Shown in pieces: positions 38,863-50,200 of a stretch of DNA of 56,017 nucleotides. The stretch is from an uncultured Schlesneria sp. (GTDB taxonomy: Bacteria > Planctomycetota > Planctomycetia > Planctomycetales > Planctomycetaceae). A program made the translations under genes and the position numbers. Under the pieces are notes generated by a model that was not told the origin of the DNA, did no database searches, and saw only the letters and a list, made by a program, of their open reading frames with translations. The DNA lies in the NCBI GenBank assembly GCA_903871875.1, contig CAIQIR010000155.1:1-56017 (forward strand). The letters are read 5' to 3'. How positions within the stretch are numbered: the first letter of the stretch is position 1; each line of letters opens with the position of its first letter.

Positions 38863-41800
38863 CTACCGACCATGATCACCTGTTTTTGCAGAGATCTCGG
38901 CCATGGAGACCGCTGGCGAGAATCGCATGCCGGACAGGCTTTTCCCCGTGCATAGCAGACCTTGTCCGTCACGCCGAAGGACGAATTCTTGAGGCGTCGC
39001 ATCGGTCTTCAGCTGCTGGACAACTGCTCCCGTTTCGGTATCGCAAAGCCAGATCGCAGGGTCACTATCGTCGATCGGATCGAGAGGCCAGGCCGCGATC
39101 AGTGATCGTCCGCGACCCGTCTTACGTGATAAATCGTCCACTGGACCTGAACCGGTCCACACCAGTGTGGTTCGCCATTGTATGGACGAATTCCCGAGAT
39201 ACCGTTCCCACCGACGAGCGCCATCAAAAATCGAGATACCGCGAAACATTCCCTGACTTGTCGCAAACAGAGAGTCGCTATCGACACAGACTTGAGCAAC
39301 GGGGGTTTTCAACGGAATTTCCGCCAGACCGGTGGACCATTTTCGCGTTCCACTGGCCGGGTCGAATGAGGCTAACTGCGAATGATCGACAATCAATAAC
39401 AGTTCACCCGCTTGCGACAGGGCGACGGGACCACCGAATCCGACCGAGAAATTGCTGAATTCCCAACGATCCAAGGGTTGCGTCGGCACGGCGCTTTTTA
39501 CAGGGCCAGAATGACCGGTTTCCGCAGGCGGGTTCTCCATTCGATATCCGACGAGGTGATGATCGGTCGTCAGACTGATCAGTCGATTGGATAAGGCGAA
39601 GGGAGTCGTCTGCCACAGTTCACCGCCGATGGCCAGTTCTTCCAGGGACCAGAAGTCACGAGCCGACGAAGCACAGGCCCGCCAGATACGAGTTGGCTTG
39701 ATTGTTTGAAACAACAAAACGATCGAGCCGGTCGCCTGACCGAAAACGCGGTTCGGCGCCTCGGCCGGCTGATTTGTTCCACCAGATTCCCGCAGACTGC
39801 CAACTTGGTTCGCCTCGTTGACCGCGCTGGTCACTCCCACAATCTGATGCAGCCTGCCGGGCGGCTTCAGATTGGCGATGATTTGCCCATCATTCGAATC
39901 AAGCAGTCTGATTCCCTGATCGGGATCGAATAACATCGGCCAGATCGTGCCGTCGATGGAACCATTCGACTGCCGGACGAATAACGGTGTCGTCTCGTGA
40001 CCCGATCTCTGCTCCCAGATCTGTCGTCCGGTTTCTGCCGTCCGCGCCTGCCAACCTTGTGACGTACCAATCAGCAGTCGAAATGGCGTCCAGACGACGA
40101 TCTGAATCGAGCTGGAAGACGTTTCTTCCCAACGGATCTGTCCGGTCCGCCAATCCAGACACTGCCAGCGCCACGAATTCGATTGCTTGGGGTCTGGCGA
40201 ACAAATCAAGACTACCGCCAGTTCCTCAGACGGTGGCTCACACTGGGGTATGATCATCCGGCTGTCACTGGCCAATTCACGCGACCAGGATCGTTCAACA
40301 AATCCTGGTCGCGATCGATGACCACTCGCCTCCTGTTGGAGACACGAAGTGGCCAATTCATGCAGATCGTGATTCTTCCCTGCGAAGGCCACCTCCATCG
40401 ACGCTTTGGGTGCCGCCAGCATCTGCCACAGACGTGTCGTGGCATTCGTGGCTTTGGCGGTCTCCAATAGTTCGATCATCGACAACGTCGTATCGACGTA
40501 GGCGCGATCGTCGGAGGCCTCTTGCCGTAGTTCATCCAGCACCGCGCATGCTTCCAGAATCTCGCCCGCGTCTCGATACCGCTGAACCAGCCATTTCCGA
40601 GCATTGACCACCGCCTTCGCTTGAGGGTATTTCACGATCAAACGTCGCAGCCCCGGTTTATCGGCGGCTTTCGCCAGCATGGCGAATTCCGCAGTGGCGG
40701 CCGCTTCCACTTCCCGATAGACCGACCGACCGCGCTCGGCGATTAGACGGGAAATCTCACGAGACGCGTCGTGCCCTGCTGTCAGAGAACCACGGGGAAC
40801 AGACGCCAGACCCTCCGCATTCAATATTTCCTGCAGTCGCGCCGTTGATGCTTCGGGATGATTGAGCGCCTCTTCCGCACGTGCCAAATCAAATAACAGA
40901 TCAACCCGTTGCGTTCGGTCATTCGTCACGGCCAACGCTTCCCGCCAGTGATCGCGAGCGGCGGCAGGGTTCGAATCACGACTTTCTGCCGATCCCATTT
41001 CCTGCCAGAGTCGCGTCAACTTTCGTCGAATCGGAAGGTAAACCGGATCGTCAGAATTCATCGGTGTAAGGATGGCTCGAAATCGGGCAATCGCCTCCGC
41101 GGGTCGTCCTTCTGCCGCCTCCAGTTCGGCCATTTGGATTTGCCAGGCTTCGTCATTGGGCTTCCGAGTCAACCCATTTTCGATTCGTTCTTTCAGTCGA
41201 CTGAATTCGCCATAGGCGGCCAGACGATTGGGTTGAGCGACTAGCAGCATGCCGCCCGCCAACGTCAGATTTCCTCCTTGCTGGTCAGACTCGGGGGTTT
41301 TCAGTGGGAACGTTCTCAGATGCTTGCCAGTCCGCAGTTCGAAGAACTCAATCGATTCTCGCGTCGGGAACAACACCTGGTCATCGGCAATCAGCCCTCG
41401 ACCGAACTCAATTTTACCGCCCCGTCCCGAGATCCCCTCGTTTCCCGACCAGGCGATTCTTCCGGATGCAATATCAACGGCCCACAGCGCGCTGCCACTG
41501 ACGATCAGTCGCCCCGCTGCGCCGCCCGGAGCGATCCCCAGCAGATTTCGCCATTCTCGATCCCGCGACTGCCTGAGATTCGGGGGAGACGAACCGATCA
41601 TCTCGCCGGAGACATCCTCTGAATAAGCAAACGTCCAGTGAATTCGACCCGAATCGGCTTCGATGCAATAAGCCGAACCGGAGTCGGCCGGGGCGACGAA
41701 TAAATAGCCGGCGTGATAGAGTGCCGGACGCAGAGTTTTTTGGCTGGCTTCGCCGACTGAGATAGCTCCCTCATCCAGACGGCTTTCATACGAGACGGCC

Positions 41801-43584
41801 CATTCGAGTCGGCCTTCGCGAGCATCCAAAGCGACGATCCCGCCCGCATCCGTCGACAAAAAGACTCGCCCGCCGCCCGCCGTCAGCAGCAGATGACTGA
41901 CTCGGTTTTTACTATCATCGACCGACGCGCGAAAGGCTCCAATCGGACGCTGCCATTCGAGCCGTCCATCCGATGCGTCCAGACAAGCGATCACCAGTTC
42001 CAACTGCGGGCGGCGGCAACACAACGCCACGTAAGCACGGCCCGCTACGACTAGTGGCGTCCCTTCATAGCGCCAAGGCGCGTCACCGGGTAATAACTCA
42101 TGCGCCGCAATCTTCCAGACCAGCTTTCCCTCTTGTTTCAGATCAAGACAGACCAAGTCTGATAAGGAATCGGGGTGCAATTCCGCGATCGAAGAACAGG
42201 AAACGGGCGAGCCCATCCGGGCGTACAATCGATCGTCGGCAATCGTCATCGTGTAGTGCGGCATGCCAACGCAATTCCGCGGTGCCAGCGTTGGCTCATC
42301 GGGAATCGAGGGATAGATCACCGCCGAATCGTGGCCTTCCGGCTGCCAGGCGGGCTCACCCGTCAAAAGATTCCAGGCACGAATCGCATCCGCGTCGTTG
42401 ACCAGGACAATTTTGTCAATCGAATTGTCATAGACCACCGGATGATAACTGAGCGGATCGCTTTGAAAGGGTCGCCTCTCGTTTTGAGGCGGCAGGAGAT
42501 GGGGGGAAAGCGATCGCACCCATTTCATTGCCCCCACATCGACCGATTCAGGAATTCGCCGAAATCGCTCGGGCGACAAGCCGAACGTGGCCACTTCACC
42601 CGCGGAATATCTCGGCTTCCACTCCCGGGTGTCCTCCAGAATTCGTTGCAGGATCTCGACGAAACGGCCCTGCTGACCCGCAATGCGTCCCTCGGCCTGC
42701 GGATACCGTGCGGCAAACTGACTTAGTTCGTCGGCCCCGCGAATAGAATCTCGTTCCACAATCGAACACATCACAATCCGCGCCAGAATGGCGGCTCGGT
42801 CGATGTCCGTGTCGGGATATCGCAGCACGGTGGGATAATCGGCCGGAATGGCATCGTCGGCCAGAGGAATCAGCTGCTCCCACCAGAGCCGGGCGGCCGA
42901 AAAATCGCCACGATCCCAAGCTACTTCACCCAGGGCCAACAGGGCCTCATCACCATAACGACTTAAGAAGGTTTGACGAACGATCTTCAGCAGTTCGGCC
43001 TCATCGCGGGTTCGCTGCCAGTTTTCAAACCATCTTTTCGCCTGCGGATCGACTTTTTGACGATAGACCGTGCGGCCTTCCGCCGAAATGCGAGACAACA
43101 GAACGTTACAACGCGTCGTCACATTCACGTAGGCAGCAACCTTGCCGGGCCGACCGGGTTGAACCAACATCAAGGACTTGTTTTCGGTTTGTTCGATTTC
43201 CTGCAGAATCCCAATCGCTTCGTTCCAGCGCTGGTCAGCGAGCAAATCTTCGACGGTTCCAATCCGCTTGCGCAGGTTGCTGTCGACCGGAAACGTCACG
43301 TTTTCGCGAAACGGTCGATTTGCCCCCGCTTTGGGGAAGCGCTGGGCTTCGCACGTCGTCGCTACGGAAAATAGCAACCAAAACGCCAACAACCCGGCTG
43401 GAAGGCTGATGCCAAGGGGGCAGCAAGCATCCTTGCTGGCGTCGATTTGCGGACGACGAAACAGACTTTCCCCCAAGCTTCCCAAGGCGATAAGTCGATC
43501 GGCGAAATCAGGACGAATTCCGTCATTCAGCAGGCCCCGGTCACTGGCCACTTGCGTCACTTGAACTCGAACGGTCTCGTTCAC
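38863..43584 (-). CDS. Giant exported PQQ/WD-like and TPR protein
   Basis: A 1573-aa protein with a GTG start supported by GGAAAGGTCGGTGCC. A hydrophobic segment at residues 57-80 (ISLPAGLLAFWLLFSVATTC) acts as signal or anchor. Residues 95-330 are TPR-like helices (ADQRWNEAIGILQEIEQTEN; DRGDFSAARLWWEQLIPLAD). The rest contains PQQ-type beta-propeller blades, for example VCLDLKQEGKLVWKIAAHEL and GGIVALDAREGRLEWAVSYE, interrupted by another TPR-rich block near 850-1000. Propeller blades of this type bind quinones in dehydrogenases or scaffold proteins as in BamB; no catalytic residue was found. It is cotranscribed with the 57-aa membrane gene. It is probably a planctomycete envelope protein. 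Confidence 0.7.
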   Translation of the reverse strand: MNETVRVQVTQVASDRGLLNDGIRPDFADRLIALGSLGESLFRRPQIDASKDACCPLGISLPAGLLAFWLLFSVATTCEAQRFPKAGANRPFRENVTFPVDSNLRKRIGTVEDLLADQRWNEAIGILQEIEQTENKSLMLVQPGRPGKVAAYVNVTTRCNVLLSRISAEGRTVYRQKVDPQAKRWFENWQRTRDEAELLKIVRQTFLSRYGDEALLALGEVAWDRGDFSAARLWWEQLIPLADDAIPADYPTVLRYPDTDIDRAAILARIVMCSIVERDSIRGADELSQFAARYPQAEGRIAGQQGRFVEILQRILEDTREWKPRYSAGEVATFGLSPERFRRIPESVDVGAMKWVRSLSPHLLPPQNERRPFQSDPLSYHPVVYDNSIDKIVLVNDADAIRAWNLLTGEPAWQPEGHDSAVIYPSIPDEPTLAPRNCVGMPHYTMTIADDRLYARMGSPVSCSSIAELHPDSLSDLVCLDLKQEGKLVWKIAAHELLPGDAPWRYEGTPLVVAGRAYVALCCRRPQLELVIACLDASDGRLEWQRPIGAFRASVDDSKNRVSHLLLTAGGGRVFLSTDAGGIVALDAREGRLEWAVSYESRLDEGAISVGEASQKTLRPALYHAGYLFVAPADSGSAYCIEADSGRIHWTFAYSEDVSGEMIGSSPPNLRQSRDREWRNLLGIAPGGAAGRLIVSGSALWAVDIASGRIAWSGNEGISGRGGKIEFGRGLIADDQVLFPTRESIEFFELRTGKHLRTFPLKTPESDQQGGNLTLAGGMLLVAQPNRLAAYGEFSRLKERIENGLTRKPNDEAWQIQMAELEAAEGRPAEAIARFRAILTPMNSDDPVYLPIRRKLTRLWQEMGSAESRDSNPAAARDHWREALAVTNDRTQRVDLLFDLARAEEALNHPEASTARLQEILNAEGLASVPRGSLTAGHDASREISRLIAERGRSVYREVEAAATAEFAMLAKAADKPGLRRLIVKYPQAKAVVNARKWLVQRYRDAGEILEACAVLDELRQEASDDRAYVDTTLSMIELLETAKATNATTRLWQMLAAPKASMEVAFAGKNHDLHELATSCLQQEASGHRSRPGFVERSWSRELASDSRMIIPQCEPPSEELAVVLICSPDPKQSNSWRWQCLDWRTGQIRWEETSSSSIQIVVWTPFRLLIGTSQGWQARTAETGRQIWEQRSGHETTPLFVRQSNGSIDGTIWPMLFDPDQGIRLLDSNDGQIIANLKPPGRLHQIVGVTSAVNEANQVGSLRESGGTNQPAEAPNRVFGQATGSIVLLFQTIKPTRIWRACASSARDFWSLEELAIGGELWQTTPFALSNRLISLTTDHHLVGYRMENPPAETGHSGPVKSAVPTQPLDRWEFSNFSVGFGGPVALSQAGELLLIVDHSQLASFDPASGTRKWSTGLAEIPLKTPVAQVCVDSDSLFATSQGMFRGISIFDGARRWERYLGNSSIQWRTTLVWTGSGPVDDLSRKTGRGRSLIAAWPLDPIDDSDPAIWLCDTETGAVVQQLKTDATPQEFVLRRDGQGLLCTGKSLSGMRFSPAVSMAEISAKTGDHGR

Positions 43585-43600
43585 GGCACCGACCTTTCCG

Positions 43601-43774
43601 CTATTTCGATTCGCGCAAGCGAGTTCCGATCCAGAACAGCACCATCGCGGTCAGCAGCAGTCCCGGCATCCAAATCAGTTTGAATCCAAACTGCAGCTGC
43701 CACCAGGATATCAAAGGAGTGGCCGTCAGCACGATGAATTGGAGGGCGAAACCGATTTGCTGCTTCAGTGGCAT
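43601..43774 (-). CDS. 57-aa two-TM membrane protein
   Basis: This short gene (ATG 43774, stop 43601) encodes MPLKQQIGFALQFIVLTATP followed by an ISWWQLQFGFKLIWMPG linker, a second span (LLLTAMVLFWIG) and a basic tail TRLRESK. Two spans with a short Trp/Phe-rich loop and coding-like third positions make chance unlikely. It is 16 bp upstream of the PQQ protein start, so the two are probably cotranscribed. A membrane partner or anchor for that exoprotein is a reasonable guess. Confidence 0.65.
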   Translation of the reverse strand: MPLKQQIGFALQFIVLTATPLISWWQLQFGFKLIWMPGLLLTAMVLFWIGTRLRESK

Positions 43775-44296
43775 TTGACGGGGCTCAAAATGAAGAACGG
43801 GAAGAGACGGAATTCTGACAGTTGTCGTGCCGATTGTCTTCCCTACCCCAAAAACGACCAGGTCATCGTCCGACGCGGTTATTGACTACCGCAGTCCAGT
43901 GACGTCATTTCTTCGACGTATTCACGAGATTGATCTGCGAGACGTAGCTCGTTTTCGAGGTCAAAAAAGCGTCAGGAACCGTGTGGAAACGGCAAATTTG
44001 CAGAGCCGACAACAAAGTCAGTGGCCTTCCTGAAAAAGTTTCCTGTGAGCAAGTTCCGTGCTTGCCAACGGTTGGTCGACCCGCTTAAGCTTTTTCTGTC
44101 ATTAGTTCTCTACGTCCATTTCAATACACAGGATCGAGGTCGCCGTAGTTGCTGACTTGGAGCAGGTCAGCGCGGGAACCCCGATAAATCGATCCTGAGC
44201 GATGGAACGTTCGCCGTGCGCTCCGAGGATAGTTCCGGGGCTGTGGCTCGTCATTCTGTGATTCTTCCGAAACTGCTCGGTGAAAAGGCGTTTGAT
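43775..44296. other. Intergenic region upstream of the giant surface protein
   Basis: This 520-bp stretch separates divergent genes and contains no supported coding frame. It has a GAAAAAG/CTTTTTC pair at 44032-44038 and 44090-44096 enclosing a GCAAG/CTTGC hairpin, which could be structured RNA in the leader of the large gene, but pairing is modest. No clear promoter is seen. Confidence 0.4.
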
Positions 44297-47200
44297 ATGA
44301 TTTTACGTTCCTGGTTGGCGAATCTCGTCGCGCGATTGACCTTTGTCTCAGCCCGGCCAAATCGAAGACGACGGTCTCTTAGCCTAAACCAAACAGTGAC
44401 GCCCAATCATGTGGAAATGCTCGAACAGCGACAAATGCTGACTGCAGCGCTGACGGGATTGGAAGCCACAGCACTGACCTACATGGAGCACAGCACGCCT
44501 CCATCGACTAATCCGACGATTCCGCTCAGCTCGGCCATCACCGCGACAGACTCGACGGCCACTGTGACCACGGCGACGAGCGCAACCATTCGAATTTCCG
44601 CCGGCTATCAATCCGGCGAAGACGTTTTGAGTTACGTCGGTGGTCCCGCGACAATCACGGCGAGCCCTTTTAGTAACGGAACAATTGTCCTAACCAGCGT
44701 CGCCCCTGGTGGTGCGACACTCGGTGATTTCACCGCGGCGCTGCAATCGTTGTATTACCATGACTCGGCGGCGACACCCAGTCAGGTGGCACGGACAGTC
44801 ACATTTGCGTTCACGGATCCGTCAGGTCCAAGCCCCGCCGTGACCCGGAATATTACCTTTGTGAACGACAATCCGGTTTTGACCGGCCTCGAAACAACGC
44901 CGTTGACCTATTTGCAGCACTCGAATCCACCGAATCTCGTCGCCAACAATGATACGCCCATCAGCTCGGCCATTACCGTTACCGAGTCGGATCCCTCCGT
45001 CACAACAGTGACAGGTGCCATCATTCAATTCACACCCGGCACCTATATTTCGACCGAAGATAATCTGGTCTTTCAGAACACGACGACAATCATCGGCAGT
45101 TGGGATGCCGCTACCGGAAAACTCACGTTAAGTGGCACCGATACCTTGGCGAATTACACGGCGGCACTTCAATCAGTCGCCTATTACAATAGTTCAAAGA
45201 CTCCCAACACGAATTCGCAGCGAGTGGTGACGTACACTGTCTCAAACGCCGACGGCTCCAGTACGTCGGTCAGCCGAAGTATCCTCATCACCGCAGTCGA
45301 TTCCAATCCCGTCGTCACGGGTACCTCAACGCTGGGCTACGTAGACCATGCACTCGTGGGTTATCCCATCATCGGACCAACCGGCGTTGCACCCTCTGGA
45401 CCAGACAGCAACAACGCCACGATCCTGAGCCCGACGATCGCTGTGACCTCTCCCGATCCCGCCGCCGAAGCTCCAGACATTACCAGTGCCACGATCAAGT
45501 TTTCTTCGGGTAGCTACAAGAGCGACCAGGACCAGTTGATCTTCAATAATACTCCAAAGATCACCGGAAGCTGGAACTCCGCGACGGGCACCCTGACATT
45601 GAGTGGCGACGATACGCTGGCAAACTACACGACCGCACTTCAGAACGTGTATTACCAGAATACGATGGAGACCGCAGCCCCTAACACGTCCACGCGAACC
45701 GTTAGTTTTACGGTGACGGACTCGTACGGTTACACCAGTGCCTCGGTGACCCAGTCCATCACGCTTACCCACAAGGATGACGCTCCGGTGTTGGGGATGG
45801 GTCCCACCGAAGACCGAGTCCCGATAAATTACGTGGAACCGAGTATTCCAGGATCCACTCCACTTACCATTAGCTCCACGATCACCGCCAGTGATCCAGA
45901 CACTGGCTATCTGCAGGGCGTGGTCATCCAGATCTCAGGCGGCGCACCGAACGAAGACCAACTGCTGTTCACAAAAACCTCGACGATCGGAGGCACCTGG
46001 AATTTCGCAACCGAAACGTTGACCCTGTCGGGCGTGGATACGCTGTTGGCTTACTCGAAAGTCCTGCGGACAATTCAATATTCAGACCTCTTCGCCAACC
46101 CGACTCCCACACCGCGAATCGTTACTTATGCGCCAATCGACAACACGACAGTCGTGGGTGGCATCGGACTGCAGCAAGTGTCGACACCGGCGGGGATCAG
46201 TCCCTCGGTTTTCCTCGCCTCCCGTACGATCATCATGGTCCCGATTGACGGTCCTCCCGTCTTGACGAACCTTGAATCGACGCCGTTGCACTACCCGGAA
46301 CACAGCGCGCCTCCGCTGAACACGCCACTGCCCGTCACCTCGGCGATTCAAATCTCCGATCCAGAAATTGCCACTCTCGAGAGCGCGACCGTTCAAATCA
46401 CGGGCAACTACCAACTGGGCGAAGACCAGCTGATTTTTAATAATGCCACTTTCCCCAAGATTTCGGGCACCTGGAACATCGCGACCGGAACAATGACTTT
46501 AACCGGTGTGGATACACTGACCAACTACCAGGCGGCACTTCAGGCGGTTGAATACGAGGACCTGGCGGCCTCACCCAATCCGATCAACCGGACTCTGACG
46601 TTCCAGGCCACGGATGATTTGGGAACGGCGAGCCAGACGGTCAACCGGACCATTGTGATGGTTCCGACCGCCTCGATTCCCACACTGGTGGGGCTGGAAA
46701 CGACTCCACTGAACTACGTGGATCATGCCCTATCGTCGACCCCCACCGTCACGAACAACATCGTACCAATCAGCGGGTCCATTTCGGTCGTCGATCCCGG
46801 CACTGCGGCCGTGCAGAGCGCGACGATCCAGATCACCGGCAATTACCAGAGTGGTGAAGACCAGCTGATTTTCACCAACACCAGTAATATCACTGGATTC
46901 TGGGACGCCTCAACCGGAACACTGAAGTTGTCTGGTGTCGATACGTTGGCGAACTACACCGCCGCGCTGAAATCCGTTCAGTACACGGACCTCTCTCAAA
47001 CACCGAACACTGCGCAGCGGACCGTCAGCTACACTGTCACAGATATCAACAATCAGACGAACACGGTCGTGCCGACGCGGTTGATTAACGTCACAGCGAC
47101 TGACGATCCTCCGGTCCTCACGGGACTGGAAACGGTACCTCTGCTCTATCTGCAACAAACTCCGGCCGCTGGAATGCCGGTCACCTCCACCATTAACGTG

Positions 47201-50200
47201 ACTGATCCCGACAGCGCGAATTTGCAAGGGGCGGCGATCTCGATTTCGGCCGGCTATCAGTCCGGCGAAGACAAGCTGTTGTTCACGAATACGCCCAAGA
47301 TCACGGGAGTCTGGAACGGCACGACAGGCACTTTGCTGTTGATCGGTGTGGATACGGTGGCCAACTACGCGGCGGCATTGCAAAGCGTCTCGTACATCGA
47401 TACCTCGACCACGCCGAACACCGCCGTTCGAACGCTCAGTTTCCAAGTCACGGATAGCGCAGGCCTGTCAGGTCTCCCCGTGACTCGCTCCATCGACGTC
47501 ATTCCCATTAGTTCTCCCCCTGTATTGACGAACCTGGAAACCACGCCCATCAGCTACACCGCCCAATCGACGCCTAAGGTCAGTGCGACGATTACGGTCA
47601 ACGACAGCCTCGATTTGGAGAGTGCCACCATCGTGATTTCGGGTGGCTATCAGGCCGGGGAAGACAAACTGCTCTTCACCAACACCGCCAAGATCGGCGC
47701 GACCTGGAATGCCACGAGTGGCACACTGACCTTGTCGGGTGTCGACACCGTAGTCAACTATACGGCGGCATTGCGAGCCGTTTCTTACACTGACACGGCG
47801 GCCAATCCGAACCCCACCGTACGGACACTCTCGTTCACAGCCACCGACGACACGGGACTAACGGGCGCCGCCGTGACGCGGTCGATCGTTCAGGTTCCTT
47901 CGGCCAGTCCTCCTGTCTTGACCGGATTGGAAACGACGCCCCTGAACTATCAGGATCATCCGTTTGTGTCGCCGCTGCCGGCCACCAACAATGTTACCCC
48001 GGTGAGCGCCGCCATTACCGTGACCGATCCCAGCACGGGCAACTTGCTAGGAGCCACGGTGCAGATCACCGGCAACTATCACGGTGCTGAAGATCAACTG
48101 GTCTTCGTGAATACCGCAACGATCACCGGCACCTGGAATGCCGCGACCGGCACATTGACGCTGACCGGCAGTGATACGCTGGCCAACTACACCGCCGCCC
48201 TGCGGTCGGTGTCCTACACCGACATCTCGGCAACACCCAACACATCGCTTCGCACGGTGTCGTTCGTGGCCACGGATGCGGACGGCCTATCGAGCACTGC
48301 CGTAACCCGGACGATTACCGTCACCGCCGTCGACGATCCCCCAGTGCTCACCGGAGTCGAAACAGGACCGCTCAGCTACACCGCTCACACGTCACCTGCG
48401 ATCACGGGAACGATTACGGTCACCGATTCCGATAGCGTCAATCTGGAAAGCGCGACGATCCAGATCACCGGAAACTATCAGGCCACCGAAGACAAACTGC
48501 TGTTCACCAACACCGCCAAGATCGGCGCGACCTGGAACGCAACGAGTGGCACGCTGACATTGACGGGTGTCGACACCCTGGCCAATTACACGGCCGCACT
48601 GCGAGCCGTTTCCTACACCGATACGGCAGCGGTCCCCAGCACTCTGGTGCGAACGCTCACTTTCCAGGTCACCGACGATTCAGGTCTGACAGGAGCCGGC
48701 GCCGCCGGAGCGGCGGTCACTCGATCGATCATCATCACGCCAGTAAACGTTCCGCCGGTCCTGGTGGGGCTGGAAACGACGCCACTGAACTACCTGGATC
48801 ATGCCTTCGTTTCTCCAACGCCTCCTCTGAACAACATTACCCCGATCAGCGCTGCGATTACGGCGACCGATACCGACACCGGTAACTTGCTGGGGGCCAC
48901 GATTCAGATCACTGCAAACTACCACAGTGCTGAAGATCAGCTGGTCTTCGTGAATACGGCGACAATCACCGGCAGCTGGAATGCTGCGAACGGCACGCTG
49001 ACCTTGACCGGCAACGACACGCTAGCCAATTACACAACCGCGCTGCGAACCGTTTCTTACACGGACACCTCGGCAACACCAAATCAATTGACGCGAACCG
49101 TTGCGTTCACGATCACCGATGCCAACGGTCTTTCAAGTACCGCGGTCACACGCACAATCACAGTCACCGCTGTCGACGATCCACCGGTCTTGACGGGATT
49201 GGAAGCGACGCCGCTCAGTTACTTCGAGCTGGCTTCCCCTGTCGGACCCGCCAGCGTGACACCGGTTACGGCGGCAATCACGGCCGCCGATCCTGATAGC
49301 GCTCTATTGGAAAGTGCCACGGTTCAAATTACCGGTAACTACCAAGCCGGCGAAGACAAATTGGTCTTTACGAACACGCCCAAGATCGGAGCCGTCTGGA
49401 ATGCGACCAACGGAACGTTGACATTGTCTGGCGTCGACACCCTGGCGAATTATACCACCGCATTGCGTGCCGTTTCCTACACGGACACTGCGGCGATCCC
49501 CAACCCGCTACAACGAACACTGACGTTCCAGACGACGGATTCGTCGGGCTTGCCCAGCGCAACGGTGACCCGTGGCATCGTCATGATCCCGGTCGCTGTT
49601 CCGCCAGTACTGTCGGGAATCCCCAACACGCCGCTGAACTATGTCGATCACCCTCTGTCATCGACACCGTCGCTCGTCAATAACGTCACGCCGATCACCC
49701 CCGCAATCACTGTGGGCGATTTGGATACGGGCAACATCACCAGTGCAACAGTTCAAATCACCGTCAACTACCAAATTGGCGAGGACGTTCTGGTCTATCC
49801 GAACGTCATCAACAAGATTTCGGGAACATTTAATGCGGCGACTGGTACGTTGACGCTGACAGGTACCGATACGCTGGCCAATTACACGTTGGCACTCGAG
49901 TCCATCTCGTACACCAATACGAACATTGTCCGGCCGAATCCCTTGACCCGCACGGTCAGCTTCCAAGTCACTGACGATCGTGGACTGTCGAGTACCATTG
50001 GCACTCGCGACCTTGTTGAGGTTCACAGTGACGATCCGCCAGTGCTCTCGTCGATCGAAACGACTCCGTTGTTCTACATCGAAGGAACGACCAACCAGCC
50101 GATCACCAATACGATCGCGATCGCGGACCCTGACAGTCTGAACGGGTCGGGGGCGGTCATCCAAATCACGGGTAACTACCTGAGCAATCAGGACAAGTTG

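Noticed and set aside
44032-44096. Three-way junction-like pairing upstream of the giant gene
   Set aside because: Stems are short (7, 5 and about 4 bp) and partly share bases, and no T-tract or covariation can be shown; listed only as a note in the intergenic entry.
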